From Pseudomonadota bacterium (GTDB lineage: Bacteria > Pseudomonadota > Alphaproteobacteria > Dongiales > Dongiaceae), in contig JACPDN010000013.1 of NCBI GenBank assembly GCA_016183985.1, positions 1-64,000 of the forward strand: a stretch of 64,000 nt of DNA. The letters run 5' to 3'. Every line of letters starts with the position of its first letter. The first letter of the stretch is position 1. The translations under genes and the position numbers were made by a program. Below are positions 20,810-30,240 of the stretch, one piece after another. The notes under the pieces are model-generated. The model was not told the origin of the DNA and made no database searches. It was given only the letters and a program-made list of their open reading frames with translations.

Positions 20810-22876
20810 ATGGACTCTTCGTGGCTTTGGGGCGTACTAGCGTGCGGCGTATTGGCGCTGCTCTACGGCGCCTGGGCAACCAAATCGGTGCTCGCTGAAA
20901 GCGCCGGTACGGCGCGGATGCAAGAGATTGCCGCCGCCGTGCAGGAAGGCGCCAACGCTTACCTCAACAAGCAATACACCGCCATCGGCATCGTCGTCGC
21001 GATCATTCTTGGTTTCTTCCTCTCCGGTCTCTCGGCCCTCGGTTTCGTCATTGGCGCCGTGTTGTCGGGTGTCACCGGCTATATCGGCATGAACGTGTCG
21101 GTCCGCGCCAACGTCCGCACCGCGGAAGCGGCACGCAAGGGCCTCGCTCCGGCGCTCGCGGTCGCGGCGAAATCGGGCGGCATCACGGGCATGCTGGTGG
21201 TCGGCCTCGGCCTGCTCGGTGTCGCGGGCTATTACACCTTCCTGAAATCGTCGGGCGTGGAAATGCGCGCGATGCTGGAAGCCCTGGTCGGCCTCTCCTT
21301 CGGCGCCTCGCTTATTTCGATCTTCGCGCGTCTTGGCGGCGGCATCTTCACCAAGGGCGCCGATGTCGGCGCCGACCTCGTCGGCAAGATCGAAGCCGGT
21401 ATCCCGGAAGATGATCCCCGCAACCCCGCCGTCATCGCCGACAACGTTGGCGACAACGTGGGCGATTGCGCCGGCATGGCTGCCGATCTGTTCGAGACCT
21501 TCGCGGTGACGGTGGTCGCCACCATGCTGCTGGCCTCGATCTTCTTCACGGGTCCGGCCCAGGAGCAGCTGATGCTGCTGCCGCTGCTCATCTGCGGCGC
21601 CAGCGTGATCGGTTCGGTCGTCGGCATGTTCTTCATTAAGCTTGGTTCCAACAACAACATCATGGGCGCCCTCTATAAGGGCCTCATCGCCGCCAGCGTG
21701 ATCTCGATCGTGCTGATCGCGATCCTGGTCAACAAGGTGGTTGGCTTCGATATGATCGAAGGCACGCTGACCGGCATGAACATCGTGTGGTGCGCCGTGA
21801 TCGGTCTTGCGGTCACCGGCCTCCTGGTCTGGATCACCGAATACTACACCTCGACGGCCTATCGTCCGGTGCGGTCGGTGGCCCAGGCGTCCACCACGGG
21901 CCATGCCACCAACATCATCCAGGGTTTGGCGGTGTCGATGGAAGCCTGCGCCCTGCCGGTGCTGGTGATCTCGGCTGCTATCGTCGGTGCCTACAGCCTC
22001 GGCGGTCTCTATGGCATCTCGATCGCGGCCACGACAATGCTGTCGCTGGCTGGCATCGTCGTCGCCCTCGACGCCTACGGTCCGGTCACCGACAATGCCG
22101 GTGGCATCGCCGAAATGGCGGAACTGCCGCCTGAGGTGCGCAAGGTGACGGACGCCCTCGACGCGGTCGGCAACACCACCAAGGCGGTGACCAAGGGCTA
22201 TGCCATCGGTTCGGCAGCACTCGCGGCCCTGGTGCTGTTCTCGGCCTATACCGAGGATCTGAAGCACTACTTCCCGCAGCTTACCGACGTCATCAAGTTC
22301 GAGCTCAACAACCCCTACGTCGTCATCGGCCTGTTCATCTGCGGCGCTCTGCCGTTCCTGTTCGGCGCCATGGGCATGATGGCGGTGGGTCGTGCTGCCG
22401 GCTCGGTCGTGATCGAAGTCCGCCGTCAGTTCAAGGAAATCCCCGGCATCATGGAGGGCCGCGCCAAGCCGGAATACGGCAAGGCCGTCGCCCTCCTGAC
22501 CACCGCGGCGATCAAGGAAATGATCATTCCGTCCTTGCTGCCGGTGGCAGCGCCGATCGTGCTCTACTTCGTCGTCTCGATCGTGGCGGGGCAGGCCGAA
22601 GGCTTTATCGCCCTGGGTGCGATGCTCCTCGGCACGATCGTCACGGGCCTCTTCGTCGCCATCCAGATGACCTCGGGTGGTGGTGCCTGGGACAACGCGA
22701 AGAAGTACATCGAAGACGGCCATCACGGCGGCAAGGGCTCGGATGCCCACAAGGCCGCGGTGACGGGCGACACGGTTGGCGATCCCTACAAGGATACCGC
22801 CGGTCCCGCCGTCAACCCGATGATCAAGATCACCAACATCGTGGCCTTGCTGCTCCTCGCGGCACTCGCTCACTGA
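20810..22876 (+). CDS. hppA: Membrane-bound proton-pumping pyrophosphatase, K+-independent type
   Basis: This 688-residue protein has about 16 membrane segments. The pyrophosphate site is visible as [11 protein letters not shown] with [13 protein letters not shown], and again near the C-terminus as [13 protein letters not shown]. It couples PPi hydrolysis to proton export. Family members with lysine in GNTTK-A (here K458) are K+-independent, while alanine at that place marks K+-dependent enzymes, so this one should not need potassium. It has its own upstream region of about 250 bases and a strong terminator. Confidence 0.95.
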   Translation: MDSSWLWGVLACGVLALLYGAWATKSVLAESAGTARMQEIAAAVQEGANAYLNKQYTAIGIVVAIILGFFLSGLSALGFVIGAVLSGVTGYIGMNVSVRANVRTAEAARKGLAPALAVAAKSGGITGMLVVGLGLLGVAGYYTFLKSSGVEMRAMLEALVGLSFGASLISIFARLGGGIFTKGADVGADLVGKIEAGIPEDDPRNPAVIADNVGDNVGDCAGMAADLFETFAVTVVATMLLASIFFTGPAQEQLMLLPLLICGASVIGSVVGMFFIKLGSNNNIMGALYKGLIAASVISIVLIAILVNKVVGFDMIEGTLTGMNIVWCAVIGLAVTGLLVWITEYYTSTAYRPVRSVAQASTTGHATNIIQGLAVSMEACALPVLVISAAIVGAYSLGGLYGISIAATTMLSLAGIVVALDAYGPVTDNAGGIAEMAELPPEVRKVTDALDAVGNTTKAVTKGYAIGSAALAALVLFSAYTEDLKHYFPQLTDVIKFELNNPYVVIGLFICGALPFLFGAMGMMAVGRAAGSVVIEVRRQFKEIPGIMEGRAKPEYGKAVALLTTAAIKEMIIPSLLPVAAPIVLYFVVSIVAGQAEGFIALGAMLLGTIVTGLFVAIQMTSGGGAWDNAKKYIEDGHHGGKGSDAHKAAVTGDTVGDPYKDTAGPAVNPMIKITNIVALLLLAALAH

Positions 22877-22897
22877 TCTTGTAAGACTGAACGAAGA

Positions 22898-22931
22898 GCC
22901 CCGGCCGCGCGATCGGCCGGGGCTTTTCTTT
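22898..22931 (+). terminator. Rho-independent terminator of hppA
   Basis: A ten-pair stem GCCCCGGCCG with its complement and a six-base loop is followed by TTTTCTTTT, 21 bases after the hppA stop. Confidence 0.9.
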
Positions 22932-23032
22932 TGGGCAACTGGTTCTGCCGCCCATGCGAAACTGGCACTTGTTCGTGATCTCTGCGACGGTCACTTAGGC
23001 GCGATCCGCGTAGCGCTTGGACCTCTCCGATT

Positions 23033-23372
23033 GTGAAACCTCGTTCAATCCCATTTCCTGTCGGCGCCTCGTTGATTGCCATGGTGTCGATCCAGGCTGG
23101 CGCCTCTTCTGCCAAGGGCATGTTCGCGGCTGTAGGGGCCGAAGGGACGACGATGCTGCGCCTCGGCCTCGGTGCGTTGATGCTGGCCGCGGCGTTGCGG
23201 CCTCTGCTGCCGCAGGCCTACGGCACGCTCGCCAGCATGGAGCCGGCGATCGGTGCGCTGGCCGGGCTCGTGATCCTGCATGAGGCGCTGCCGTTCGGCG
23301 GTCGGCCTCATCATTTCGGCATCAATCGGCACGCCCCTGACGCTGCAACGCCGGGCCGTGGCCTCGGAATAG
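23033..23372 (+). pseudogene. RhtA-like threonine/homoserine exporter remnant, internally deleted and frameshifted
   Basis: The first part reads like the RhtA N-terminus ([18 protein letters not shown], then [12 protein letters not shown]). It jumps in frame to the RhtA C-terminal helix ([19 protein letters not shown], then LHEAL), so about 200 middle residues are gone. Near 23296 the frame breaks, and the expected tail [14 protein letters not shown] continues in another frame to a TAG at 23370. An intact EamA/RhtA protein has about 290 residues and ten helices, so this cannot be functional. It converges on bamE. Confidence 0.8.
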
Positions 23373-23382
23373 GGCGAGGGAG

Positions 23383-23904
23383 TTACACGCCGCCGGGCGC
23401 GCCAGTCGTACCGGTCGGACCCGTGTTCGGGCCGTTGTCCTCGGGGCTGAAGCGACCGAAATTGCCGAGCAGCTGCTGGATGATGGTCAGCTCATTGCCG
23501 TGGGTCGGCGTGGTGCGGTCGACCATGGCGACCAGGCGACCGTCGGCCTGATCATAGATCTTCAAATCCTCGACAATGCCCTGGGTGTCGAAGCGGATCT
23601 CAAGCACGCCCTGGTCGATCGTATCTGGCTCGAAGAACGCCGTCTGGGCGGTGCGCCTGGAGATGTAATACCAAGTGTCGTCGCCGAAGGTACCGGTGGT
23701 GGAAGGCGAGCCCAGAAGCTGCTCGACCCGGTTCTTGTCGTCCTGGCCCGGCAGGATCTGCACGACCTGGTCTTCATCGGGCACGTTGCCATGCTGCAGG
23801 ATTTTTTTCTGGCAGCCGCCCAGAAGGATCCCGAGGCCCAAGGCCCCGGCAAAAAATGCGCGGCGCGCCGAGCGGCTGGAAAGAAGAGGCTGATATCGGG
23901 CCAT
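23383..23904 (-). CDS. bamE: Outer membrane assembly lipoprotein BamE
   Basis: This 173-residue protein has a signal sequence ending in lipobox LLGGC, then a SmpA/OmlA domain with [21 protein letters not shown] (quoted in parts: [17 protein letters not shown]) and TWYYISRRT. BamE is a small lipoprotein of the BAM complex that inserts outer-membrane proteins. The proline/glycine-rich tail is not part of the fold. It is divergent from the cytochrome chaperone gene, an arrangement often seen in alphaproteobacteria. Confidence 0.88.
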   Translation of the reverse strand: MARYQPLLSSRSARRAFFAGALGLGILLGGCQKKILQHGNVPDEDQVVQILPGQDDKNRVEQLLGSPSTTGTFGDDTWYYISRRTAQTAFFEPDTIDQGVLEIRFDTQGIVEDLKIYDQADGRLVAMVDRTTPTHGNELTIIQQLLGNFGRFSPEDNGPNTGPTGTTGAPGGV

Positions 23905-24081
23905 AGGCGTGTTTTTCCGCGGACTGCCAAACTTGTTGCACCTGACCCGCCCCGAACGTACGGTCCCGGATTATCGGAACCGGCCATGGGCTGGGGGATG
24001 CTTGGGCGGCAAATTCGCACCGCCCACCGATGCCGTCAAGGCGTGGGCGCGGGCATCATGTGGGTTGGAAAGGGTAACGGC

Positions 24082-24669
24082 GTGGCGCAATCGGCGTTGG
24101 GCGATCTGATCGCCCGGGTTCTGCAGGGGCCGGGTTCGGCAAAACTGACGGCCGCCAAGCTGTTCGAGCGGCTGGTGGCCCAGGCGCGCACCCGTGTTTT
24201 CTACGAGCAATTCGGCGTTCCCGATACGGTCGACGGCCGTTTCGATATGGTGGTGCTGCACACCTTCCTGATCTTCCAGCGCCTGCGCGGGCAGGGCGAT
24301 GCGGCGGCGATGCTGGCTCAGGCCCTCTATGACGCCCTCATCCTGGATCTCGAGGCCTCGCTGCGTCAGCTGGGTGCCGGCGATGTCGGCGTCGGCAAGC
24401 GAATCCGGGTCATGACCGAGGCGCTGCAGGGCCGGATCAAAGCCTATGAGACGGCACTCACCGGCAGCCCGCTCGACCTCGAAGCAGCCCTGCGGCGCAA
24501 TCTCTATGGCACGGCCGAGCCCAGCACCGAGGCGGTCCGGGCCATGGCGGACTATCTGCGGCGCGGCAAGGAATTGGCCGACCGCCAGCCCCTGGATCGG
24601 ATCCAGCGCGGCATTTTCGAGTTTCCATCGGCACCGGCCGGGATGCTCAAGGCTCATCATCTGGATTGA
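24082..24669 (+). CDS. Ubiquinol-cytochrome c chaperone family protein
   Basis: This helical protein of about 195 residues matches the CBP3-like family: FYEQFGVPDTVDGRFDMV, then HTFLIFQRL and the late VRAMADYLRRG. The mitochondrial homologue Cbp3 assists cytochrome b and bc1 assembly. GTG 24082 is chosen because GGAAAGGG lies seven bases before it; the in-frame ATG at 24058 would add eight residues and has a poorer site. The downstream yceD gene starts two bases after the stop. Confidence 0.82.
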   Translation: MAQSALGDLIARVLQGPGSAKLTAAKLFERLVAQARTRVFYEQFGVPDTVDGRFDMVVLHTFLIFQRLRGQGDAAAMLAQALYDALILDLEASLRQLGAGDVGVGKRIRVMTEALQGRIKAYETALTGSPLDLEAALRRNLYGTAEPSTEAVRAMADYLRRGKELADRQPLDRIQRGIFEFPSAPAGMLKAHHLD

Positions 24670-24671
24670 AA

Positions 24672-25229
24672 ATGACCGATCATCTATCTGATATTTCAGT
24701 ATTTTCACGCGAGATTGAGGCTGCTTCCGTAGGCCCGCGCGCGACGGAGCGGCAAATCGAGGCAACGCCGGCCGAACGGGTCGCCCTGGCCGAGGTTCTG
24801 GAGTTGCAGGCCATCGACCGCCTGGTCGCCACCCTGCGCCTGAAGCGCTTAGCCTCGGGCCTCATTGAGGTCAGCGGCGAGATGGAGAGCGAGGTCGTCC
24901 AGACCTGCGTCGTCACGCTGGAACCGGTGCCGGCCAAGATCCGCGAGCAGTTCCGCCTGACCTTTGGCGATGCCGAGCCGGAGCCGACTTTGGGCGAAAT
25001 CGACGTCTTCTTTGACGATTCGGATCCGCCGGAGCCTATTATTGACGGTAAGATCGACCTGGGCGTCTTGGTCGCCGAACAGCTGTCGCTGGCGCTCGAC
25101 CCCTATCCGCGCAAGGAGGGGGTGGAAGTCGCTCAGGAATTCCTACCCAACCCGGCGGAAGTCCATGAACTGGAAGCCTCCGCCGGTACCCGCAAACCCT
25201 TTGCCGGGCTGGATAAACTGAAGAAGTAG
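24672..25229 (+). CDS. yceD: YceD family (DUF177) protein
   Basis: This 185-residue acidic protein has the conserved C-V-V-T-L-E-P-V segment (after TC) and the C-terminal DLGVLVAEQLSLALDPYPR, typical of YceD/DUF177. The family is genetically tied to 23S rRNA accumulation and almost always precedes rpmF, as here (141 bases). ATG 24672 was preferred to a TTG that overlaps the preceding stop. Confidence 0.88.
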   Translation: MTDHLSDISVFSREIEAASVGPRATERQIEATPAERVALAEVLELQAIDRLVATLRLKRLASGLIEVSGEMESEVVQTCVVTLEPVPAKIREQFRLTFGDAEPEPTLGEIDVFFDDSDPPEPIIDGKIDLGVLVAEQLSLALDPYPRKEGVEVAQEFLPNPAEVHELEASAGTRKPFAGLDKLKK

Positions 25230-25370
25230 ACGCGGGCCGGCATTTGTCGCGCCCCGATGAATTGGCGGTGCAATCTGGTATCGCCCCCTTGCGTTCCTGG
25301 GGGATTTTCGATATCTACCCGCCCATTGGCGGCTTTTGCCGCCGCTATTTTTTTGTGAAGAGAGTGGATC

Positions 25371-25565
25371 ATGGCAGTCCCCAAGAAGAAAACCAGCAAG
25401 TCGCGCCGTGATATGCGTCGCAGCCATCATGCGCTGACGATCAACGCATCGGCCGAGTGCTCGAACTGCGGCGAGCTGAAGCGCCCGCATCACGTCTGTG
25501 GCTCCTGCGGCCATTACGACGGCCGTGAGGTCGTCGCGCAGGGTACCGAGGCGGACGCAGCGTAA
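25371..25565 (+). CDS. rpmF: 50S ribosomal protein L32
   Basis: This 64-residue basic protein starts [19 protein letters not shown] and ends in a four-cysteine zinc site (CSNCG, then CGSCGHY). It belongs to the zinc-binding (C+) form of L32. It is placed between yceD and plsX in the widely conserved order, with a GAAGAGAG ribosome site before the ATG. Confidence 0.96.
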   Translation: MAVPKKKTSKSRRDMRRSHHALTINASAECSNCGELKRPHHVCGSCGHYDGREVVAQGTEADAA

Positions 25566-25605
25566 CTCCGAACCCGCTGCTATGATGGCCGGGAAGGAGT
25601 GACGG

Positions 25606-26655
25606 GTGAGCACCAGCCTGGCTATATCTTTGGATGCGATGGGTGGCGACAACGCGCCTGACATGGTGGTCAGGGGCGCTGATATTGCGCGCCAGCGTTT
25701 CCCCAATGTCCATTTCCTGATGTTTGGCGACGAGGCGAGGCTCAAGCCCATGCTTGATGTGCTGCCGGAGCTCGCCAAGGTCAGCACCATTCGCCATACC
25801 GATTCCATCGTCTCGATGGACGACAAGCCGAGCCAGGCGCTGCGCGCCGGAAGGCAATCCTCGATGCGTCTCGCCATCGATGCCGTCCATGCTGGCGAGG
25901 CCGGTGCCTGCGTCTCCGCCGGCAATACCGGCGCCTTGATGGCGATGGCGAAGTTCGTCTTGAAGACCATGCCCGGCATCGACCGCCCGGCGATCGCTTC
26001 GTTCTTTCCGACCATGCGTTCGGAAAGCGTGATGCTGGATCTCGGCGCCAATGTTCAGTGCGACGCCAACAACCTGGTCCAGTTCGCGGTCATGGGGAAC
26101 GTGTTCGCGCGTCTCGTGCTCGGTGTGCAGCAGCCCAGCATGGGCATCCTCAATGTCGGCGCCGAGGAACTCAAAGGCCATGACGCGGTGAAGGTTGCAG
26201 CAGCCATCCTGCGCGACGTGCCGCTGCCCGGCAAGTTCGTCGGCTTCGTCGAGGGCGACGATATCGCCAAGGGCACGGTCGACGTGGTGGTGACCGACGG
26301 CTTCACCGGCAACATCGCCTTGAAGACTATCGAGGGCACCGTGAAGCTCTACGGCCATTGGCTGAAGCAGACCTTCTCAGCCTCGCTCGTTTCCAAGATC
26401 GCCTATCTTTTCGCCCGTCCGGCCTTGAACGGCCTCCGCGCCCAGGTCGACCCCCGGCGCTATAACGGGGCGATTTTGATGGGCCTCAACGGCATTTGTG
26501 TCAAAAGCCATGGCGGGACCGATTCCTACGGTTTTGCCAATGCCATCGGTGTTGCGGTAAACATGGTACAGAATGACGCCATGGAGCGCATGCGGCAGGA
26601 CATTGCCCAGCTGATGGCGATCCCGGGTGCCGAGGCTGTCGCTGCGGCCCTCTAA
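25606..26655 (+). CDS. plsX: Phosphate acyltransferase PlsX
   Basis: This 349-residue protein opens SLDAMGGDNAPD and has the conserved CVSAGNTGALMA and MLDLGANV. PlsX makes acyl-phosphate from acyl-ACP for the first step of phospholipid synthesis (PlsX/PlsY route). The GTG start follows GAAGGAG. The fabH gene follows after 69 bases, with shared control of lipid synthesis likely. Confidence 0.95.
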   Translation: MSTSLAISLDAMGGDNAPDMVVRGADIARQRFPNVHFLMFGDEARLKPMLDVLPELAKVSTIRHTDSIVSMDDKPSQALRAGRQSSMRLAIDAVHAGEAGACVSAGNTGALMAMAKFVLKTMPGIDRPAIASFFPTMRSESVMLDLGANVQCDANNLVQFAVMGNVFARLVLGVQQPSMGILNVGAEELKGHDAVKVAAAILRDVPLPGKFVGFVEGDDIAKGTVDVVVTDGFTGNIALKTIEGTVKLYGHWLKQTFSASLVSKIAYLFARPALNGLRAQVDPRRYNGAILMGLNGICVKSHGGTDSYGFANAIGVAVNMVQNDAMERMRQDIAQLMAIPGAEAVAAAL

Positions 26656-26724
26656 CTAAGTTACTGTTCAGTAATATCTTTCCGGCGTGAGACTATCCCG
26701 GTTCACCCATCTCGAAGATCGACC

Positions 26725-27699
26725 ATGGCCCGCAGATCCCTCCTTCTCTCCGCCGGCAGCTACCTTCCAAAAGAGATCCTGACCAATGCGGAGCTCGCCA
26801 AGCGGGTCGATACCTCCGACGAATGGATCTCGCAGCGGACGGGCATCAAGCAGCGCCATATCGCAGCGCCCGGCGAGCTGACCTCGGACCTTGCCGTCCA
26901 TGCCGCCGAGCAGGCGCTCCACCATGCAGGTTTGCGCGGTGCCGATATCGACATGCTGATCGTCGCCACCACGACGCCGGACCACACCTTCCCGGCGACC
27001 GCCACCCGGGTGCAGCAGCGTCTCGGCATGAAGGGCGGCTTTGCCATGGATGTGCAGGCCGTCTGCTCGGGCTTCGTCTACGGCCTCGCCACCGCCGACA
27101 ATTTCATCCGTGTGGGCCAGGCGCATCGTGCGCTCGTCATCGGTGCCGAGACCTTCTCGCGCATCCTCGACTGGAACGACCGCAACACCTGCGTCCTCTT
27201 TGGTGACGGTGCCGGCGCCGTCGTGCTCGAGGCGGGCGAGGGGGCAGGCAATGCGACGGATCGCGGCGTCCTCTGCACGCATCTCTTCTCGGACGGCTCC
27301 TATTACGACAAGCTCTATGTCGATGGCGGTCCCTCGACGACGCAGACGGCCGGAATCGTCCATATGGAAGGCAAGGAAGTCTTCCGCCATGCCGTCGTCA
27401 ATCTGGCGGCGGCGGTCGATGCCGCCATCGCCTCGGCCGGCATCACGCCCGATGATGTCGACTGGCTGGTACCGCATCAGGCGAATCGGCGCATCATCGA
27501 CAGCATGGGAAGTAAGCTGAAACTGCCGCCTGAAAAGGTGGTGGTCACCATCGACCGCCATGCCAATACATCGGCGGCCTCCATCCCCCTGGCGCTGGCC
27601 GAGGCCGTCAATGACGGCCGCATCCAGCGCGGCCAGCTGGTTCTCATGGAAGCTATGGGTGGTGGCTTCACCTGGGGTTCGGCCCTGATTCGCTACTGA
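26725..27699 (+). CDS. fabH: 3-oxoacyl-ACP synthase III
   Basis: This 324-residue thiolase-fold protein has the FabH triad visible as Cys114 (VQAVCSGF), His251 (PHQANRR) and Asn281 ([11 protein letters not shown]). It starts fatty-acid chains by condensing acetyl-CoA with malonyl-ACP. Its length is normal, and it sits between plsX and ihfA as usual in alphaproteobacteria. Confidence 0.95.
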   Translation: MARRSLLLSAGSYLPKEILTNAELAKRVDTSDEWISQRTGIKQRHIAAPGELTSDLAVHAAEQALHHAGLRGADIDMLIVATTTPDHTFPATATRVQQRLGMKGGFAMDVQAVCSGFVYGLATADNFIRVGQAHRALVIGAETFSRILDWNDRNTCVLFGDGAGAVVLEAGEGAGNATDRGVLCTHLFSDGSYYDKLYVDGGPSTTQTAGIVHMEGKEVFRHAVVNLAAAVDAAIASAGITPDDVDWLVPHQANRRIIDSMGSKLKLPPEKVVVTIDRHANTSAASIPLALAEAVNDGRIQRGQLVLMEAMGGGFTWGSALIRY

Positions 27700-27763
27700 A
27701 TCTTCGGTGACATTGCTGCAGCATTCCGCACACATATGATTGCGGATCAATGTCGCTCTCTAA

Positions 27764-27792
27764 TTGACTGATTTCAGAGTAAACGATACGCT
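27764..27792 (+). promoter_or_regulatory. Candidate sigma-70 promoter of ihfA
   Basis: TTGACT and TACGCT are separated by 17 bases, about 70 bases before the ihfA start codon. The -35 box is near consensus and the -10 box is weaker. No experimental support exists. Confidence 0.4.
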
Positions 27793-27812
27793 CAACCCAC
27801 AAGGATCAACTT

Positions 27813-27828
27813 GGTCGGGCAACCGACC
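27813..27828 (+). other. GNRA-capped hairpin in the ihfA leader
   Basis: GGTCGG and CCGACC pair perfectly around a GCAA tetraloop, ending 32 bases before the ihfA start. There is no U-tract, so it is not a terminator; it may be a stability or protein-binding element. Confidence 0.4.
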
Positions 27829-27860
27829 GTGTTGGGTACTTCAAAAGAAGGGCGGGGGAG

Positions 27861-28169
27861 ATGAAGGGCAACACCATCACGCGCGCACATCTGGCCGAAG
27901 CCGTCTATCAAGAGGTTGGCCTGTCGCGTAACGAATCCGCCGAGCTCGTGGACACCGTGCTCGATGAAGTTTCGCATGCGCTCGTGCGCGGCGAGAGCGT
28001 CAAGATTTCCTCCTTCGGCAGCTTCCTCGTGCGCCTCAAGGGCGAGCGCGTGGGTCGCAATCCGAAGACCGGTGAAGAGGTTCCGATCAAGCCGCGGCGC
28101 GTGCTCGTCTTCCGCGCCTCGCATGTCTTGAAGGACCGGGTCAACAAGGGCGCTGAGCAGAAAGCATGA
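27861..28169 (+). CDS. ihfA: Integration host factor subunit alpha
   Basis: This 102-residue member of the HU/IHF family has the conserved [11 protein letters not shown], then [12 protein letters not shown] with the DNA-intercalating proline loop and [12 protein letters not shown]-alpha bends DNA with IHF-beta. The ATG is preceded by GGGCGGGGGAG. Its last codon overlaps the merR start by four bases. Confidence 0.93.
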   Translation: MKGNTITRAHLAEAVYQEVGLSRNESAELVDTVLDEVSHALVRGESVKISSFGSFLVRLKGERVGRNPKTGEEVPIKPRRVLVFRASHVLKDRVNKGAEQKA

Positions 28170-28777
28170 GCTCTTCGGCAGAACGGTTGCCCGCCGCCGA
28201 GAGAGGTGCGGGACAGGACTCCGCCGCCGCCCAGCGTCGCGCCAATGCGCGCCGGGTCGAGAAGGCCGCCGGCGCCTTCCGTACCATCTCGGAAGTGGCC
28301 GACGACCTCGAAGTGCCGCAGCACGTGCTGCGCTTCTGGGAAACCAAATTCCCCCAGATCAAGCCGATGAAGCGGGGCGGTGGCCGCCGCTATTACCGGC
28401 CGGAGGACGTGGACCTGCTCCGCGCCATCCGTGGCCTGCTCTATGACCAGGGCTATACGATCAAGGGCGTCCAGAAGCTGATCCGCGAAGGTGCCTTGCG
28501 CCTCGGCGCCGACCTTTCCGAGGTCGAGGCCTTGGGGCTGGTGGCGGAAGGCCACGGCAACGGCCATGCCGAAGGCCAGCCGCTTGCCGAAGCCGGCCAT
28601 CCCGGCGATGCCGCCACCGATCCGGCGCTCGCCGCCAAGCTCGGCCAGACGGCCGCCATGCTGGATTTGCCGCTGTTCAAGGCAGCAGCCCTCGACGAAC
28701 GCCAGGTCCGCGAGGTGAAGGCCATCACCACCGAACTCGAAGAACTCCGCGACCGCCTGCGCAAGGTTCTGGGCTGA
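28166..28777 (+). CDS. MerR-family transcriptional regulator
   Basis: This 203-residue protein has an alanine-rich N-terminal extension and a MerR winged helix at about residues 39-110 ([26 protein letters not shown]). The segment [22 protein letters not shown] fits the wing, seen in parts as [11 protein letters not shown]. The C-terminal helix is unlike metal-sensing MerR proteins, having no cysteine cluster. The ihfA-merR-tRNA-Pro order is standard in alphaproteobacteria; its targets are unknown. Confidence 0.88.
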   Translation: MSSSAERLPAAERGAGQDSAAAQRRANARRVEKAAGAFRTISEVADDLEVPQHVLRFWETKFPQIKPMKRGGGRRYYRPEDVDLLRAIRGLLYDQGYTIKGVQKLIREGALRLGADLSEVEALGLVAEGHGNGHAEGQPLAEAGHPGDAATDPALAAKLGQTAAMLDLPLFKAAALDERQVREVKAITTELEELRDRLRKVLG

Positions 28778-28802
28778 AGCGCCCGTTCTATTACCCATCG
28801 AT

Positions 28803-28836
28803 AAAAAGCCCGGCCCTTGCGCCGGGCTTTTTGTTT
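28803..28836 (+). terminator. Rho-independent terminator of the ihfA-merR transcript
   Basis: A 12-pair stem (AAAAAGCCCGGC with its complement, six-base loop) ends in TTTTTGTTT, starting 25 bases after the merR stop. Confidence 0.92.
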
Positions 28837-28859
28837 GAAAGTCTCGCTCTCTCCTAATT

Positions 28860-28944
28860 CTCCGTCATCCCCGGGCGAAGCCCCGGGGATCCGCTGGTGC
28901 GATGGAGAAACTGGATGCCCGGGCCAAGCCCGGGCATGACGGAG
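28860..28944. repeat. Intergenic inverted-repeat element (copy 2)
   Basis: The outer arms CTCCGTCAT and ATGACGGAG enclose two inner palindromes (CCCCGGGCGAAGCCCCGGGG and ATGCCCGGGCCAAGCCCGG). It shares the CGTCAT.CCCGGG architecture with the element at 19191-19282 but is not identical. It lies between the merR terminator and the tRNA-Pro promoter. Confidence 0.8.
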
Positions 28945-29003
28945 AGAGGACGGCGGTAGCCCCCTCGACCATTAACTATTCGCCCTCACCCGGTTTCTTT
29001 ACA

Positions 29004-29032
29004 TTGCGCAGGGAGGGTGGGGCCGCTATATA
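29004..29032 (+). promoter_or_regulatory. Candidate promoter of tRNA-Pro
   Basis: TTGCGC and TATATA are spaced by exactly 17 bases, with a GC-rich discriminator (GGGCGCGC) after the -10 box as expected for stable-RNA genes. The implied start is about 90 bases upstream of the tRNA. Confidence 0.45.
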
Positions 29033-29131
29033 GGGCGCGCATTCGGCACCCCCTTGGGGTCCGGGGACCATCCCCGCCCACAGCCCAATGCCCGGGCCTC
29101 CCCATCCAGCGGGACGCCTTGAGACAAGCGT

Positions 29132-29208
29132 CGGAGCGTGGCGCAGCCTGGTAGCGCACTAGACTGGGGGTCTAGGGGTCGCAGGTTCAAATCCTGTCGC
29201 TCCGACCA
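29132..29208 (+). tRNA. tRNA-Pro (anticodon GGG)
   Basis: The gene is 77 bases long with encoded CCA. The acceptor stem is CGGAGCG with CGCTCCG, the D arm GCGC...GCGC, the anticodon stem CTAGA with TCTAG and its loop CTGGGGG, giving anticodon GGG. The T arm is GCAGG.TTCAAAT.CCTGT. It reads CCC/CCU proline codons. The accessory patch begins just downstream, but I could not find a second copy of the tRNA 3' end that would mark an integrated element. Confidence 0.96.
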
Positions 29209-29441
29209 TTTTCTCGAGAACTAGATGAAATGCGGCTAGGGCGATCCGTCGCCGCCGGTCATGTTTGGCATTCACTAATAGCACCATGCGGCCGCTCCTT
29301 CCCGATAGCTTAATCGAGGCCGACTGCACAGCCGCCAACGAAAAATCACAATACCCCTTTTGTGCTCTTTCTTGTGAGGGTAGCTTTCGGTCGTGGTGCA
29401 CGCTTACGTTGTGCGTGCACATGCATCGCATCGAGGGCTGC

Positions 29442-30239
29442 ATGGACCAGGTAGTTGCTGCACTTACTGAAGCATTTGGCTGGATCAAAGCCAACTGGGC
29501 GGCGCTCGGCCTGGGCACGGCCTCTGCCGCCCTCTTCACGCATTGGATCAATCGCCGCGCCAATCGCCTTCAGACATTTGACTACACGGTTCATCACGAG
29601 CGAGTAGGAGTTACTGACAACAGCGGCTTTGGTGATATCAAGGTCACGTTCAATGCCAACATTGTGCCCAATCTCTACGTCACAACCGTAACTCTGACAA
29701 ATACGACGTCGAAGGACCAGTCGGGAGTAACGTTTCGGATCAATGCAAACGCCAGCACGATCATGATGACGCAACTAGTTGGCATCAAGGGAACAAGTTA
29801 CGTCTTCCCATTTAGTGACGAATATCAAAAGCAATTGACCTTCGCAAACGGCAAGCCGTCTCAGCAGCAAGTCAATCTCTATGGGGCGCTGCGCGAGTTC
29901 ACAATCTCAACTTTTGTTAAAGGCTCCGTGGCCGAGGTAAGACTACTGACTAACGTTCCTTCGAACAATGGCGGCCCCGTAGTGACTGTCGACATGATGC
30001 GTGCCGGAACCAAAGTTCGTTATGTCGGGCTAGGTCCGCAGATGATGGGGATTCCACTGAGGACCGCGCGCATTGTGGGCTTGATCATGGTAATTGCTCT
30101 CTACATTCTCAGCGCAGCGATTAGTGGAGCTTGGCTTTCGTCTCTTTTCTGTATCTTCGTTGGTTTAGCTGTCGCTCCTATTGGTGCTCTTGCTTACCGC
30201 TTCTGGCGCGGCTTTTTGGCCGCACTGCCCGGCTACTAA
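29442..30239 (+). CDS. Unrecognised membrane protein next to tRNA-Pro
   Basis: The protein is about 265 residues. One hydrophobic segment near the N-terminus (about residues 18-33, then RRANR) is followed by a soluble, threonine- and asparagine-rich region of about 165 residues that looks beta-rich. Two hydrophobic segments follow near the C-terminus (about residues 205-250). No catalytic motif was recognised. The ATG at 29442 has GAGGG six bases upstream; longer starts give unlikely sequence. Base composition is visibly less GC-rich than in the neighbours, which suggests acquisition. Confidence 0.6.
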   Translation: MDQVVAALTEAFGWIKANWAALGLGTASAALFTHWINRRANRLQTFDYTVHHERVGVTDNSGFGDIKVTFNANIVPNLYVTTVTLTNTTSKDQSGVTFRINANASTIMMTQLVGIKGTSYVFPFSDEYQKQLTFANGKPSQQQVNLYGALREFTISTFVKGSVAEVRLLTNVPSNNGGPVVTVDMMRAGTKVRYVGLGPQMMGIPLRTARIVGLIMVIALYILSAAISGAWLSSLFCIFVGLAVAPIGALAYRFWRGFLAALPGY

Positions 30240-30240
30240 T

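Noticed and set aside
20837-22873. A 678-codon minus-strand open frame opposite hppA
   Set aside because: Its translation is dominated by His, Arg, Asp and Glu, the complement of hydrophobic helix codons; hppA is unmistakable.
29265-29441. N-terminal extension of the membrane protein behind tRNA-Pro
   Set aside because: The extra 59 codons read as non-protein sequence, and ATG 29442 has a better ribosome site.
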